From: Bacteroidota bacterium
GTDB lineage: Bacteria; Bacteroidota; Bacteroidia; Cytophagales; Spirosomataceae
Length of the DNA: 64,000 nt
Reading direction: 5' to 3'
Assembly: GCA_020161355.1 (NCBI GenBank)
Contig: JAIUOF010000001.1
Coordinates: forward strand, 868,001-932,000
The position numbers and the translations under genes were made by a program. The notes beneath the pieces are model-generated. The model searched no databases. It worked only from the letters and a program-made list of their open reading frames with translations, and had not been told where the DNA came from. Positions 38,259 through 45,840 of the stretch are shown one piece after another (positions within the stretch are counted from its first letter, which is position 1; every line of letters starts with the position of its first letter).

Positions 38259-39722
38259 TTAGCCTTTTATATATTTTCTGATCTCATAGAATAGTTTTTC
38301 AATCAACCGCAACTCCTCAGTCACCACTTCTGCACCGGCAGTCATACCTACTTTCATCTTGATCTTATTGTTTTTGGCCATTGCTTTTTGATCTGGCAAA
38401 GCTATTTTTAGAAGATAAACCGAATCAAGTGGTATCTCACTTACATAAGCTACCTTTCCATCGACCGTGCCAAATTCCTGATATGGGTAACCGTCAAACT
38501 TCAAAATCACTCTTTGACCGGGTTTTATTTTACCGATATTGTATTGCCCCACATACATTTCTCCATACCAATTTCCTTTTTCAGGCATTACATAAAGCAA
38601 GTTTTCGCCAGCTTTTAGCATCTGATTTTCCTGAATATTTTTGATAAAAAGCACTTTACCGTCAGCCACAGCTTTGATATAATGCGTTTCTTCCCAGTCC
38701 TGAATGTGCTGCAACAAAGTGCCCACTTCCAGTTCGAGTTTATTTTGATATTCTTTATCAGACTTTTTCAGATTTAATATTTCCTGATTCTTCTGGTTGA
38801 TTTGCAGCTGATTGTCGTTGAGAGAAGTCACCAATTGATCAAATTGTGATTTTTTGCTAATCATTTTACTTTCAGACGCCCTCAATTCATTTTGAGAAAT
38901 CAGTTTTTTGCTAAAAAGTTTCTGCTGGTTTTGGTACTCCTCCCGTGCCAGATTGTAATCTTTCTGATAGTTGGACAGTTGCTGCCGAATCTTGCTGTCA
39001 ATATCTCTCAATTCCGAAATGTCGTTGTTCAGAATACCCATCCTTTGAGCTTCTACCCCACTCACGCCATAGGATTCAGCCAAAATATAGGTATTGTAAA
39101 ATGCCTGAAAATAAGGCTGTATCTCTCCAAGGCCATCATATTGAGGTACATTGCCAATTTCATTTTTTGATTTCTGGATAGCTAGCAATATTTGTTTGAG
39201 TTTGGCTATCTGCGTGGGATCTGCCAGACTGTGAATACGCCCTAAAATCTGGTTTTTAACTACTTTCTGACCATCTTTGACCAACAGTTCATCGAGCAAA
39301 CCTTCTTTTCTGGCGGTCACTGTTTTAGCCAGATCATTACTTGTAATCTGCATTTTGCCCTTCACGAGATCGGGATATTGTACAAACCAGCTGATGGCTA
39401 AAATCATTGCCAGCACCAGCAGGGTCCAGGTGCTTCCCCATCTTATCAACCAGTTGGGAGGTGTTTCCAGCACTTCAGTTACCAGGTCACTTCTCTCAGG
39501 TTTTCCAAGACCTTTAAGCTTGAGTTCAGGGGTGTTGTTCTTAATGTTAACCAGACCCAAATCCGCCATATGGGTGTTGATTCCCGCAAGATTTGAAGAT
39601 TTATAGGCTTTTTTCTCGAAACCTTGATTCTGAACAGGATAGTCAGCAGACTCCTGTGAGTTCATCAGAATCTTGATGCTCAGGTCGTCATTTGAATATT
39701 CTTTTTTAAAATCGCTGTTCAT
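38259..39722 (-). CDS. HlyD-family membrane-fusion (adaptor) protein
   Basis: Periplasmic adaptor joining the ABC exporter to the TolC channel. The 487-residue product has an unusually long cytosolic N-terminus (about 85 residues), one transmembrane helix (about 94-115), a lipoyl half-motif (VTARKEGLLDELLVKDGQKV), a long coiled coil (about 185-325), the second lipoyl half (IKAVADGKVLFIKNIQENQ) and a beta-barrel. It is 3 bp from both flanking genes. The layout matches adaptors of bacteriocin-type exporters. Confidence 0.92.
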   Translation of the reverse strand: MNSDFKKEYSNDDLSIKILMNSQESADYPVQNQGFEKKAYKSSNLAGINTHMADLGLVNIKNNTPELKLKGLGKPERSDLVTEVLETPPNWLIRWGSTWTLLVLAMILAISWFVQYPDLVKGKMQITSNDLAKTVTARKEGLLDELLVKDGQKVVKNQILGRIHSLADPTQIAKLKQILLAIQKSKNEIGNVPQYDGLGEIQPYFQAFYNTYILAESYGVSGVEAQRMGILNNDISELRDIDSKIRQQLSNYQKDYNLAREEYQNQQKLFSKKLISQNELRASESKMISKKSQFDQLVTSLNDNQLQINQKNQEILNLKKSDKEYQNKLELEVGTLLQHIQDWEETHYIKAVADGKVLFIKNIQENQMLKAGENLLYVMPEKGNWYGEMYVGQYNIGKIKPGQRVILKFDGYPYQEFGTVDGKVAYVSEIPLDSVYLLKIALPDQKAMAKNNKIKMKVGMTAGAEVVTEELRLIEKLFYEIRKYIKG

Positions 39723-39725
39723 ATA

Positions 39726-41915
39726 TTATCCAAGTTCGAGTTGATTTTTGACCAATGCATAATAGCTGCCTTTTTGGGCGATGAGCGATTGATGGTCGCC
39801 GGTTTCGGTAATGGTACCATTTTCAAGCACTACAATCTGGTCAGCATTTTTGACAGTACTCAGACGGTGAGCTACAACAACCACGGTTTTTCCTTTGAAA
39901 AAATTATTGAGATTTTGCAAAATCACCCGCTCATTATTTGCATCCAGAGCATTGGTAGCCTCATCAAAAAATATCAGATTGGGGTCTTTGTAAACCGCTC
40001 TGGCTATTAATATCCTTTGTTTTTGACCTTGACTTATTCCTATTCCCTCATCCCCGATTTTGGTATTGTAACCTGCTGGTAATTGTTCTATAAAAGGCAA
40101 GATATTGGCCACTTTTACGGCGTACAAAAGCCTTTGATAGTCAATTTTATCGACACCTACTGCAATATTCTTTGCAATCGAATCAGAAAAGATAAATCCT
40201 TCCTGCATTACGGTCCCACATTGGCTCCGCCAGGAGCTGGGCAAAATACTACTGAGACTGTTTTCGCCTATCATAATTTGCCCGGAAGTGGCCTCATAAA
40301 ATTTCAGGATTACCTTCAATAGCGTGGTTTTTCCGCTTCCGCTGGAACCCACGATGGCGGTAACCTTACCACTGGGAATATTGAGATTGATATTATTGAG
40401 TGTCGGTTTATCAATGCCGGGATAGGCGAAGGTGAGGTTTTGAATTTTAAGACCTTCCGAAAGATCAAAATCAGTTACAAAATTACTTTCGAGAGGTTCT
40501 TCATCGGCCAGATTATGGATTTCATTTAACCTTTCCAAGCTAATTTTAGCATCCTGGTAGTGTTGGATAAAACCTACAAGACTGTCGATTGGGCCATTGA
40601 GCTGGCCAACGATATACTGCAGGGCCATCATGCCACCCAGCGTGAGGTCGCCTTCGATTACTGATTTGGCAGCAATAAAAGATATAATAATGTTCTTCCC
40701 TTCATTGATAATCATCGCTCCGGTACCCTGAAACTGCTCCAGTGCCAGATTTTTCAGGTTTAACCTAAAAATTTTTATCTGCAGATTTTCCCATTCCCAC
40801 CGTTTTTCCTTTTCCGAGTTGGTCAGTTTGATATCGTGCACTCCCGATATGAGCTGTATTATTTTTGATTGGTTTTGTGCTGAATAATTAAACTTGGTGT
40901 GATTGAGAGTTCTTCTTTTTTTGAGAAAAAACCTTACCCAAAACACGTATAATGCCCCACTTAACAGATAAATCCCGAAAATACTGGTGTCATAATAGGC
41001 CAGCACAAACCCAAATACTAAAAATGTGAACGCGTTGAAAATGAAGCTTAAAGTGGTGCTCGATAAAAATTGCTCTATTTCGTCATGGTCACCAATCCTT
41101 TGAAGAATATCCCCTGTCATTTTGGTATCGAAAAACGACAACGGGAGATTTAAAAGCTTAATCAGAAAGTCAGAAACTATCGTGAGATTGACTCTGGAGC
41201 TGATATGCAGCAGCAGCCAGCTACGGATAAATTCCAGACCGGCTTTCCCAAAAAACAGCATCAACTGTGCAATGAAAATCAAAAATATAAAGTTGAGGTT
41301 TTTGGTCTGGATACCTGTATCAACCACAGATTGCGTCAAAAAAGGCAATACCATGGTAATGATGGTGCCTGCAATCAACCCGATAAATAGCTGAATGATA
41401 AGACTTTTGTACTTCGAGAGATAATTGGTAACTCTCTTAAAACTCAGGGAATCTGCCGGACCTTCATGTTCAAAATCTGAAAACTTCGGGGTGGTTTCAA
41501 GCAAAAGGGCAATCCCCTCTTTGTCATCAATGCTGATCCAATGTTTCTCAAATTCCTCTCGGGTATAAACCAGGTTTTCTTTTCCCGGGTCAGCTACATA
41601 AACTTTATATTTTCCTGATTTTCTTTTAATATCATACACCACCACAAAGTGATTCTGATCCCAATGGGCGATGCATGGAAGCGGAGCTTCAAGAAGTTGT
41701 TCAAAAGAAATTTTAACGCCGAGTGTTCTGAAACCCATCAATTCAGCGGCACGGCTGATACCCCGTAAGGACACACCCTCCCGGGTTATCATGCATTTGT
41801 CCCGCAAATATTGGATATCGACTGTTTTACCATGGTATTTTGCAACCATTTTCAGACATGTGGGGCCACAGTCCATCTGGTCAAATTGCCGGTAATGGGT
41901 AAAACTTTTATTCAA
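39726..41915 (-). CDS. Peptidase-containing ABC transporter (C39, bacteriocin type)
   Basis: Cuts double-glycine leaders from peptides and exports them. The 729-residue product has an N-terminal C39 peptidase with the triad Cys16 (QMDCGPTCL), His89 (NHFVVVYD) and Asp109 (VADPG), six transmembrane helices (about 165-440), and an ATPase domain with GSSGSGKTT, VMQEGFIFS, GISQGQKQR, LIFFDEATNALD and AHRLST. All catalytic residues are intact. It heads the export operon and follows the cysteine-rich precursor gene at 42085, separated by a terminator. By homology it acts as the SunT/LahT-type processing exporter. Confidence 0.95.
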   Translation of the reverse strand: MNKSFTHYRQFDQMDCGPTCLKMVAKYHGKTVDIQYLRDKCMITREGVSLRGISRAAELMGFRTLGVKISFEQLLEAPLPCIAHWDQNHFVVVYDIKRKSGKYKVYVADPGKENLVYTREEFEKHWISIDDKEGIALLLETTPKFSDFEHEGPADSLSFKRVTNYLSKYKSLIIQLFIGLIAGTIITMVLPFLTQSVVDTGIQTKNLNFIFLIFIAQLMLFFGKAGLEFIRSWLLLHISSRVNLTIVSDFLIKLLNLPLSFFDTKMTGDILQRIGDHDEIEQFLSSTTLSFIFNAFTFLVFGFVLAYYDTSIFGIYLLSGALYVFWVRFFLKKRRTLNHTKFNYSAQNQSKIIQLISGVHDIKLTNSEKEKRWEWENLQIKIFRLNLKNLALEQFQGTGAMIINEGKNIIISFIAAKSVIEGDLTLGGMMALQYIVGQLNGPIDSLVGFIQHYQDAKISLERLNEIHNLADEEPLESNFVTDFDLSEGLKIQNLTFAYPGIDKPTLNNINLNIPSGKVTAIVGSSGSGKTTLLKVILKFYEATSGQIMIGENSLSSILPSSWRSQCGTVMQEGFIFSDSIAKNIAVGVDKIDYQRLLYAVKVANILPFIEQLPAGYNTKIGDEGIGISQGQKQRILIARAVYKDPNLIFFDEATNALDANNERVILQNLNNFFKGKTVVVVAHRLSTVKNADQIVVLENGTITETGDHQSLIAQKGSYYALVKNQLELG

Positions 41916-41963
41916 AATATCACTAGTGTTTGCTAATATTATTCAAATTTCATGCCGTAAAAC

Positions 41964-41992
41964 ACAAAAAAAGCTGATGAGAATTCACCAGC
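41964..41992 (-). terminator. Terminator between precursor peptide 1 and the exporter operon
   Basis: On the minus strand GCTGGTGA pairs with TCATCAGC (one G-T pair; 41973-41980 with 41985-41992), followed by seven or more T. It would end most transcripts from the precursor gene before the exporter, allowing more precursor than transporter to be made. Confidence 0.7.
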
Positions 41993-42084
41993 CTTTCCAC
42001 TAATTTATCATGTTAAATTTTTAAGTCAAATCTACTTTTTGGGTAACGAGAAATATGTTTCGAGATATGTTATTTAATTCATTT

Positions 42085-42381
42085 TCAGGCTGTCCAGATC
42101 TCTTCAACTACGGGAGGAGTTACCGCGGGAGCCGGAGTACAATTTCTTGGAGCTCCGCATCCAAAACTAAAGCTAAAACTGAAGTCACAACATGAACGAG
42201 CAGGAGTGCAATTGCCCCAGGTTCTTTCCGGTTTGGTGTAACCACCACATGTATTTGATTTGGGCTGACAAGGGTTACAGCTATATGACCTGCTTCCGCC
42301 ATAATTGCCGCATCCACCTAAAATATTTGAAGTTTCGTTGCTTTCTAAGCTAAATCCGGTAAAATCGCTGAAGTTTTTCAT
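42085..42381 (-). CDS. Cysteine-rich peptide precursor 1 with double-glycine leader
   Basis: A 98-residue precursor. Residues 1-23 form a leader ending NILGG, the C39 cut site; the hydrophobic pattern FSDFTGFSLESNETSNIL is typical. The 75-residue core has nine Cys (24, 35, 38, 45, 58, 64, 65, 75, 81) and is rich in Ser, Thr, Pro and Gly. It shares GGCG, CNPC-x-PK-x2-TC and FSFSFGC with the second precursor at 45484. The gene is 170 bp upstream of the exporter and probably supplies its substrate. No known bacteriocin is recognised. Confidence 0.82.
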   Translation of the reverse strand: MKNFSDFTGFSLESNETSNILGGCGNYGGSRSYSCNPCQPKSNTCGGYTKPERTWGNCTPARSCCDFSFSFSFGCGAPRNCTPAPAVTPPVVEEIWTA

Positions 42382-42442
42382 AATTATTCACTCTTTTTGG
42401 TATTCTGATGACACAAAGGTGTAGAAACCAAATAAAATGAAC

Positions 42443-42460
42443 TATATACCCAAGTATATA
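42443..42460. promoter_or_regulatory. Inverted repeat upstream of precursor 1
   Basis: TATATAC, 4-bp spacer ccaa, GTATATA: a perfect 7-bp inverted repeat 62 bp upstream of the precursor 1 start codon. It looks like an operator for a dimeric HTH protein; the small XRE-type regulator at 43189 is the nearest candidate. Inference only. Confidence 0.4.
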
Positions 42461-42526
42461 AAATGCAGCAATGCCCCTTTTTCCCTGAAAAAAAGGCATA
42501 AAATTTTTTAAAACAATAAAAAAAAA

Positions 42527-42889
42527 CTACTCTCCTACTTCGTTTTCCAGCAAAGAGGTAATTTGAAAACACGCATTGTCAATAATATTTCCCATAACGT
42601 GATCGTCGGTGGCAACCCTGACGGTCTCTGCTATTTTCTTCATTACTTCCAGATAAAATCCTTTTAATTCCAGGGTGTGCATTTCCTTATTCCACAAGTC
42701 AATCACCATTGAACCCCTTCCTTTTGCATCCCAAATACCAATCGTTATGGCTTTTGCTTCTTCTACTTCTACTCCTTCGTTGTTGCCCCACAGAATACGC
42801 TCGGGTGAATTGTTGGAGTCAGAAAGTATTTCAAAGTTTATTTGAGTGCTTTTCAGAAAAAGAATTTTATTTCGAAATAAGCTATGCAA
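42527..42889 (-). CDS. gldC: GldC-like protein
   Basis: GldC is a small protein found with gliding-motility genes in Bacteroidota; its biochemical role is unknown. The match covers residues 13-115: STQINFEIL, the EEAKAITIGIWDAKGRGSM core, IDLWNKEMHTLELKGFY and VRVATDDHVM. There is no ATG: the frame opens with TTG at 42889, while alignment by eye places the usual start near a CTG at 42856. Finding it inside a peptide-export locus is unexpected. No other gld gene is in the window. Confidence 0.75.
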   Translation of the reverse strand: MHSLFRNKILFLKSTQINFEILSDSNNSPERILWGNNEGVEVEEAKAITIGIWDAKGRGSMVIDLWNKEMHTLELKGFYLEVMKKIAETVRVATDDHVMGNIIDNACFQITSLLENEVGE

Positions 42890-43188
42890 ATTCTATGCCT
42901 GAATTTTAAAACTGCGTCCATTTTTTTTAAAAAATCATCAAAAATATCTAATATGCTTATAATATGATACTTACATATCTCAAACTGGTATTTTTGATAA
43001 GACTTGTACTTTCTTTACAAAATTTGGTGAAAAAAAATATTTTTTTACTGATTTTAACCAATTCCAATTTATTACTAATCAAGCATTTAACATACAATAT
43101 GTCGCTTTGGATAATTATATTAAAAAAACTATTCAGTGGTATAATTTTTGAAGTGATATCTGCACAATCGAGCTAAATAAAATAAGTC
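42890..43188. other. Gene-poor interval before the HTH gene
   Basis: About 300 bp of AT-rich DNA. A 70-codon frame at 42964-43176 encodes a hydrophobic, low-complexity sequence with no recognisable features and is not called. The region probably holds divergent promoters for gldC and the HTH gene. Confidence 0.55.
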
Positions 43189-43434
43189 ATGGATAATATG
43201 ATTATTCTAACCATCGGGAAGAACCTAAGAAAACTAAGATTATTTTTTGGATACTCTCAGCAGGAGCTATCTTATATCCTGGACGTAACCCAAACCACTT
43301 ACTCCAAATGGGAAAGCGATCTTAAGACCCCCACTATCAGAAATCTGGTAAAGGTAAGTCAGCTTTACAAAATTCCGCTGGAGGATCTCGTATATGACCA
43401 ACTCAAGTTTGATCATATACAACGATCAGCATAA
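43189..43434 (+). CDS. Small XRE-type HTH regulator
   Basis: An 81-residue DNA-binding protein that is almost entirely one helix-turn-helix: IGKNLRKLRLFFGYSQQELSYIL then VTQTTYSKWESDLKTPTIRNLVKVSQLY. It is 32 bp before the glycosyltransferase gene and cotranscribed with it, so it probably regulates the peptide locus. The inverted repeat at 42443-42460 is a possible target. Confidence 0.8.
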   Translation: MDNMIILTIGKNLRKLRLFFGYSQQELSYILDVTQTTYSKWESDLKTPTIRNLVKVSQLYKIPLEDLVYDQLKFDHIQRSA

Positions 43435-43466
43435 ATACTACTTATAAACTAAGGATTTCTTAAAAA

Positions 43467-44465
43467 ATGGTTGCACCAAAAATTTCGTTTTGCACAACGG
43501 TAATGAATCGTTTGCACCACCTCCAGAAAACCCTCCCGCAAAATATCGTTGACAACAATGACTATTACAATGTAGAATGGGTTATACTGGATTACAACTC
43601 GACTGACGGTCTCGAAGAATGGTACAAATCCAATGCCAACGTATTGGGCAATAATGTGAAGTACTTTCGGACCACCGAGCCTCAGCATTATAAAAGAAGC
43701 CACTCCAGAAACATGGCTTTCAGACTCAGCACCGGTGATATTCTGGTCAATCTCGACGCCGACAACTATGCGGGGCGTTCATTTGCAAGGTATATCAGCA
43801 AAATGATGCAGAACCATCCCGGCTCTTACTTAGCTGCAGGTGAAAATATTTCTGCCGATGTTTCGGGAAAAATATGTGTAGCAAGAGAACATTTCTTTGC
43901 AATAGGTGGCTATGATGAAACTGTTGAGAGCTATGGTTTTGAAGATTTTGATTTGAAAGAAAGGCTCGAAAAATTTGGTGTAAAACGACTTATTTTCGAA
44001 AATGCCGAGTTCCTTAAAGCCATCAGTCATTCTATTCATGAAAGAATCAAGAATGAATATTTGTACAAGAATCTCGAGAAATTATTCATTGAGAAAATAA
44101 GTCCGGAAAAGGCCCGCCTCATTTTTATCACTAAAGATGGAAAATATGAAAGTGCCGTCATTGTGGATACACAAATGCAATACGACGGAAAAGCCGTAAA
44201 ACCCCTGAATCAGAAATTCAGGTTTATAATTGAAGACAATAGCCCCGAAAAGGGAATTTTTTCGACCGGAATTCTGCATAATTCGGTTGAAATCATCAAT
44301 CAGAAAACCATTCACAATATCATTTATTTCTATTCGCAGCTTCAGAGCAAACCCTTGATACAGAAGAAAAATGATGTTAAAGACTATGCCGTGAATATCA
44401 ATGGTTTTGGAAATGGAAAAATAATTAAGGCGTTTGAAACGCAAAGTCCCCCTATCGCAATATGA
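43467..44465 (+). CDS. GT-A glycosyltransferase in the peptide locus
   Basis: A 332-residue glycosyltransferase. It has the family-2 nucleotide-binding start (ISFCTTVMNRLHHLQKTLP), a DxD metal site (NLDADN, Asp97 and Asp99) and an acceptor-side motif GGYDETVESYGFEDFDL as in the galactosyltransferase 7C group. No transmembrane helix is seen, so it is likely cytosolic. About 130 C-terminal residues are unassigned. It overlaps the next gene by 4 bp (ATGA). Being between an HTH gene and a SpaB_C-like gene, it may glycosylate Cys, Ser or Thr of the precursors, as SunS does for sublancin; this is inference. Confidence 0.8.
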   Translation: MVAPKISFCTTVMNRLHHLQKTLPQNIVDNNDYYNVEWVILDYNSTDGLEEWYKSNANVLGNNVKYFRTTEPQHYKRSHSRNMAFRLSTGDILVNLDADNYAGRSFARYISKMMQNHPGSYLAAGENISADVSGKICVAREHFFAIGGYDETVESYGFEDFDLKERLEKFGVKRLIFENAEFLKAISHSIHERIKNEYLYKNLEKLFIEKISPEKARLIFITKDGKYESAVIVDTQMQYDGKAVKPLNQKFRFIIEDNSPEKGIFSTGILHNSVEIINQKTIHNIIYFYSQLQSKPLIQKKNDVKDYAVNINGFGNGKIIKAFETQSPPIAI

Positions 44466-45232
44466 ATACACTTCTACTTAAAGACATTGACTGGCAAGGC
44501 GTGATGATTTATACTGCCAAAGAACATTGGTTAGATATTCTGACCAATCTCCGGAAAAAAGCAGAGGGGAATCCATTCTTTTTTTTCTTTGACAACGAAA
44601 GAGGGAGTCATCTTAAAGTCTTTTTTAAAAACAAAAGGCTTCCTTTTTTGGATAGCCTCAGCGAGAGCTTTGCTTCTTATGAGAAAATAGATAATTCAAA
44701 ATACCAGGATCCGATTTTTCCAAATTTCGAAATTAATACCCTGCACCGGTTTCAGTATGTTTCTGAAAACAGCGATATCCAGCTACCGGAACATGCAGGC
44801 GTATCGACCACGGTAGAAGTAGTTTCAAAAATTTCGAACATTATTATTGGGGCACTTGGTTATAATTCCTTTTTTCTGGAAGAAAAGAACCGGTTAAATT
44901 TTGCTTTACAACTCGCATTTTTAAGCCCGGTAAGGAAGTCTGCGGAAGAGAAGAGAGAATTGTTAAAGAATTGTTCTGAACCGGAAATACTCAACATCGA
45001 TAACGAATTACTGGATTTTTACCTTGAGATTCAAACCATTGAATCTGAAGATGAGCCGATTGAGAATTGGGTAAAATCGTGGATAGGATTATGTGAAGTC
45101 CATTTAAATATTAAATGTTTCGATTTTATTTTTGATTTGATTTGTCAGATTCTCGAGATCAGAGATTTCAGCGAAAAAGTAAAAAACACCTTATTGGCTG
45201 CCATTAAAGCTGAATCAGAGGAAAAGGTTTAG
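44462..45232 (+). CDS. Stand-alone SpaB_C-like (lantibiotic dehydratase C-terminal domain) protein
   Basis: A 256-residue protein resembling the C-terminal domain of class I lantibiotic dehydratases and thiopeptide enzymes, which removes glutamate from glutamylated Ser/Thr or builds the pyridine ring. What I see: an opening WQGVMIYTAKEHWLDIL, then FFFFFDNERGSHLKVFF, matching the family pattern fFFIRY...HLRLRF, and a central helical part with TTVEVVSKISNIIIGAL. The Arg of RY is replaced. No dehydratase N-terminal domain is in the window, so the reaction is unclear. It is translationally coupled to the glycosyltransferase. Confidence 0.55.
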   Translation: MNTLLLKDIDWQGVMIYTAKEHWLDILTNLRKKAEGNPFFFFFDNERGSHLKVFFKNKRLPFLDSLSESFASYEKIDNSKYQDPIFPNFEINTLHRFQYVSENSDIQLPEHAGVSTTVEVVSKISNIIIGALGYNSFFLEEKNRLNFALQLAFLSPVRKSAEEKRELLKNCSEPEILNIDNELLDFYLEIQTIESEDEPIENWVKSWIGLCEVHLNIKCFDFIFDLICQILEIRDFSEKVKNTLLAAIKAESEEKV

Positions 45233-45356
45233 CACGTAAGCCGGCAAATTTTTTATGGCAATTCCGAAGCTTTTTTGTAAAAAGAAAAGTCTTGATTCTT
45301 CTTTTTAATTAATTTCTTGCAAAAACCATGCCTGTTTACAAGCAACAATTACTATT

Positions 45357-45370
45357 TTGATATAAATCAA
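45357..45370. promoter_or_regulatory. FNR/CRP-type box upstream of precursor 2
   Basis: TTGATATAAATCAA is an exact match to the FNR consensus TTGATnnnnATCAA. It is centred about 60 bp upstream of the start predicted from the TACATTTG box at 45411-45418, the position used by class I activators. A Crp/Fnr-type regulator with an ETLSR recognition helix is encoded just downstream (45840-46430). Confidence 0.6.
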
Positions 45371-45386
45371 AAAGTCCAGAGACCGC

Positions 45387-45424
45387 TTGTAATAGTAATT
45401 TTAATTTATCTACATTTGCATCAA
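45387..45424 (+). promoter_or_regulatory. Promoter of precursor 2
   Basis: TTG at 45387-45389, 21-nt spacer, TACATTTG at 45411-45418, predicted start near 45424. The message would begin with a perfect hairpin ATAGAAT-catc-ATTCTAT (45424-45441), which may stabilise it. The leader is about 60 nt. Confidence 0.6.
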
Positions 45425-45483
45425 TAGAATCATCATTCTATGCTAAATTGATAAACTATTATTAACTATTAAATACTATTATA

Positions 45484-45780
45484 ATGAAATCTCTTGACAA
45501 ATTTGCAGGATTAGAAATTAAAAACACCGAAGAAGTAAAAGGCGGAACATTTGGACTCCTTTCAGGTTTATTGTTTGGCGGTTGCGGTTATACTCAACCA
45601 AAAACTTGCTACACTCCTCCGGTAAACAATTGCTACACTCCTCCAAAACCATCATGTGGTAACGGTGGTTACACTGTACCAACTCCTCCTCCTTCGTCAT
45701 GTAACCCATGTACTCCTAAGCCAAGCACTTGCAATTCAGGATTTTCCTGGAATTTCAGCTTTAGCTTTGGATGTAGATAA
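45484..45780 (+). CDS. Cysteine-rich peptide precursor 2 with double-glycine leader
   Basis: A 98-residue precursor. The leader MKSLDKFAGLEIKNTEEVKGG ends at GG 20-21; a second GG at 32-33 precedes the first Cys, as in precursor 1. The core has eight Cys (34, 42, 50, 58, 73, 76, 83, 97) and repeated CYTPP units (42-46, 50-54) in a Pro/Thr/Ser-rich chain, ending NFSFSFGCR. It shares GGCG, CNPC-x-PK-x2-TC and FSFSFGC with precursor 1. It has its own promoter and FNR-type box, and a terminator follows. Confidence 0.82.
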   Translation: MKSLDKFAGLEIKNTEEVKGGTFGLLSGLLFGGCGYTQPKTCYTPPVNNCYTPPKPSCGNGGYTVPTPPPSSCNPCTPKPSTCNSGFSWNFSFSFGCR

Positions 45781-45808
45781 TTGCACATGCTACAATGAAG
45801 TAGGAAAT

Positions 45809-45840
45809 AATGCCTGCGGCTATGCTGCGGGCATTTTTTT
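45809..45840 (+). terminator. Terminator after precursor 2
   Basis: AATGCC (45809-45814) pairs with GGCATT (45830-45835) around a GC-rich apical stem, followed by T residues to 45840. The T-tract touches the stop codon of the convergent Crp/Fnr gene. Confidence 0.75.

Noticed and set aside
42964..43176. 70-codon plus-strand ORF before the HTH gene
   Set aside because: Hydrophobic, Leu/Ile/Asn-rich, AT-driven sequence with no motif or clear start context; probably chance in an intergenic region.
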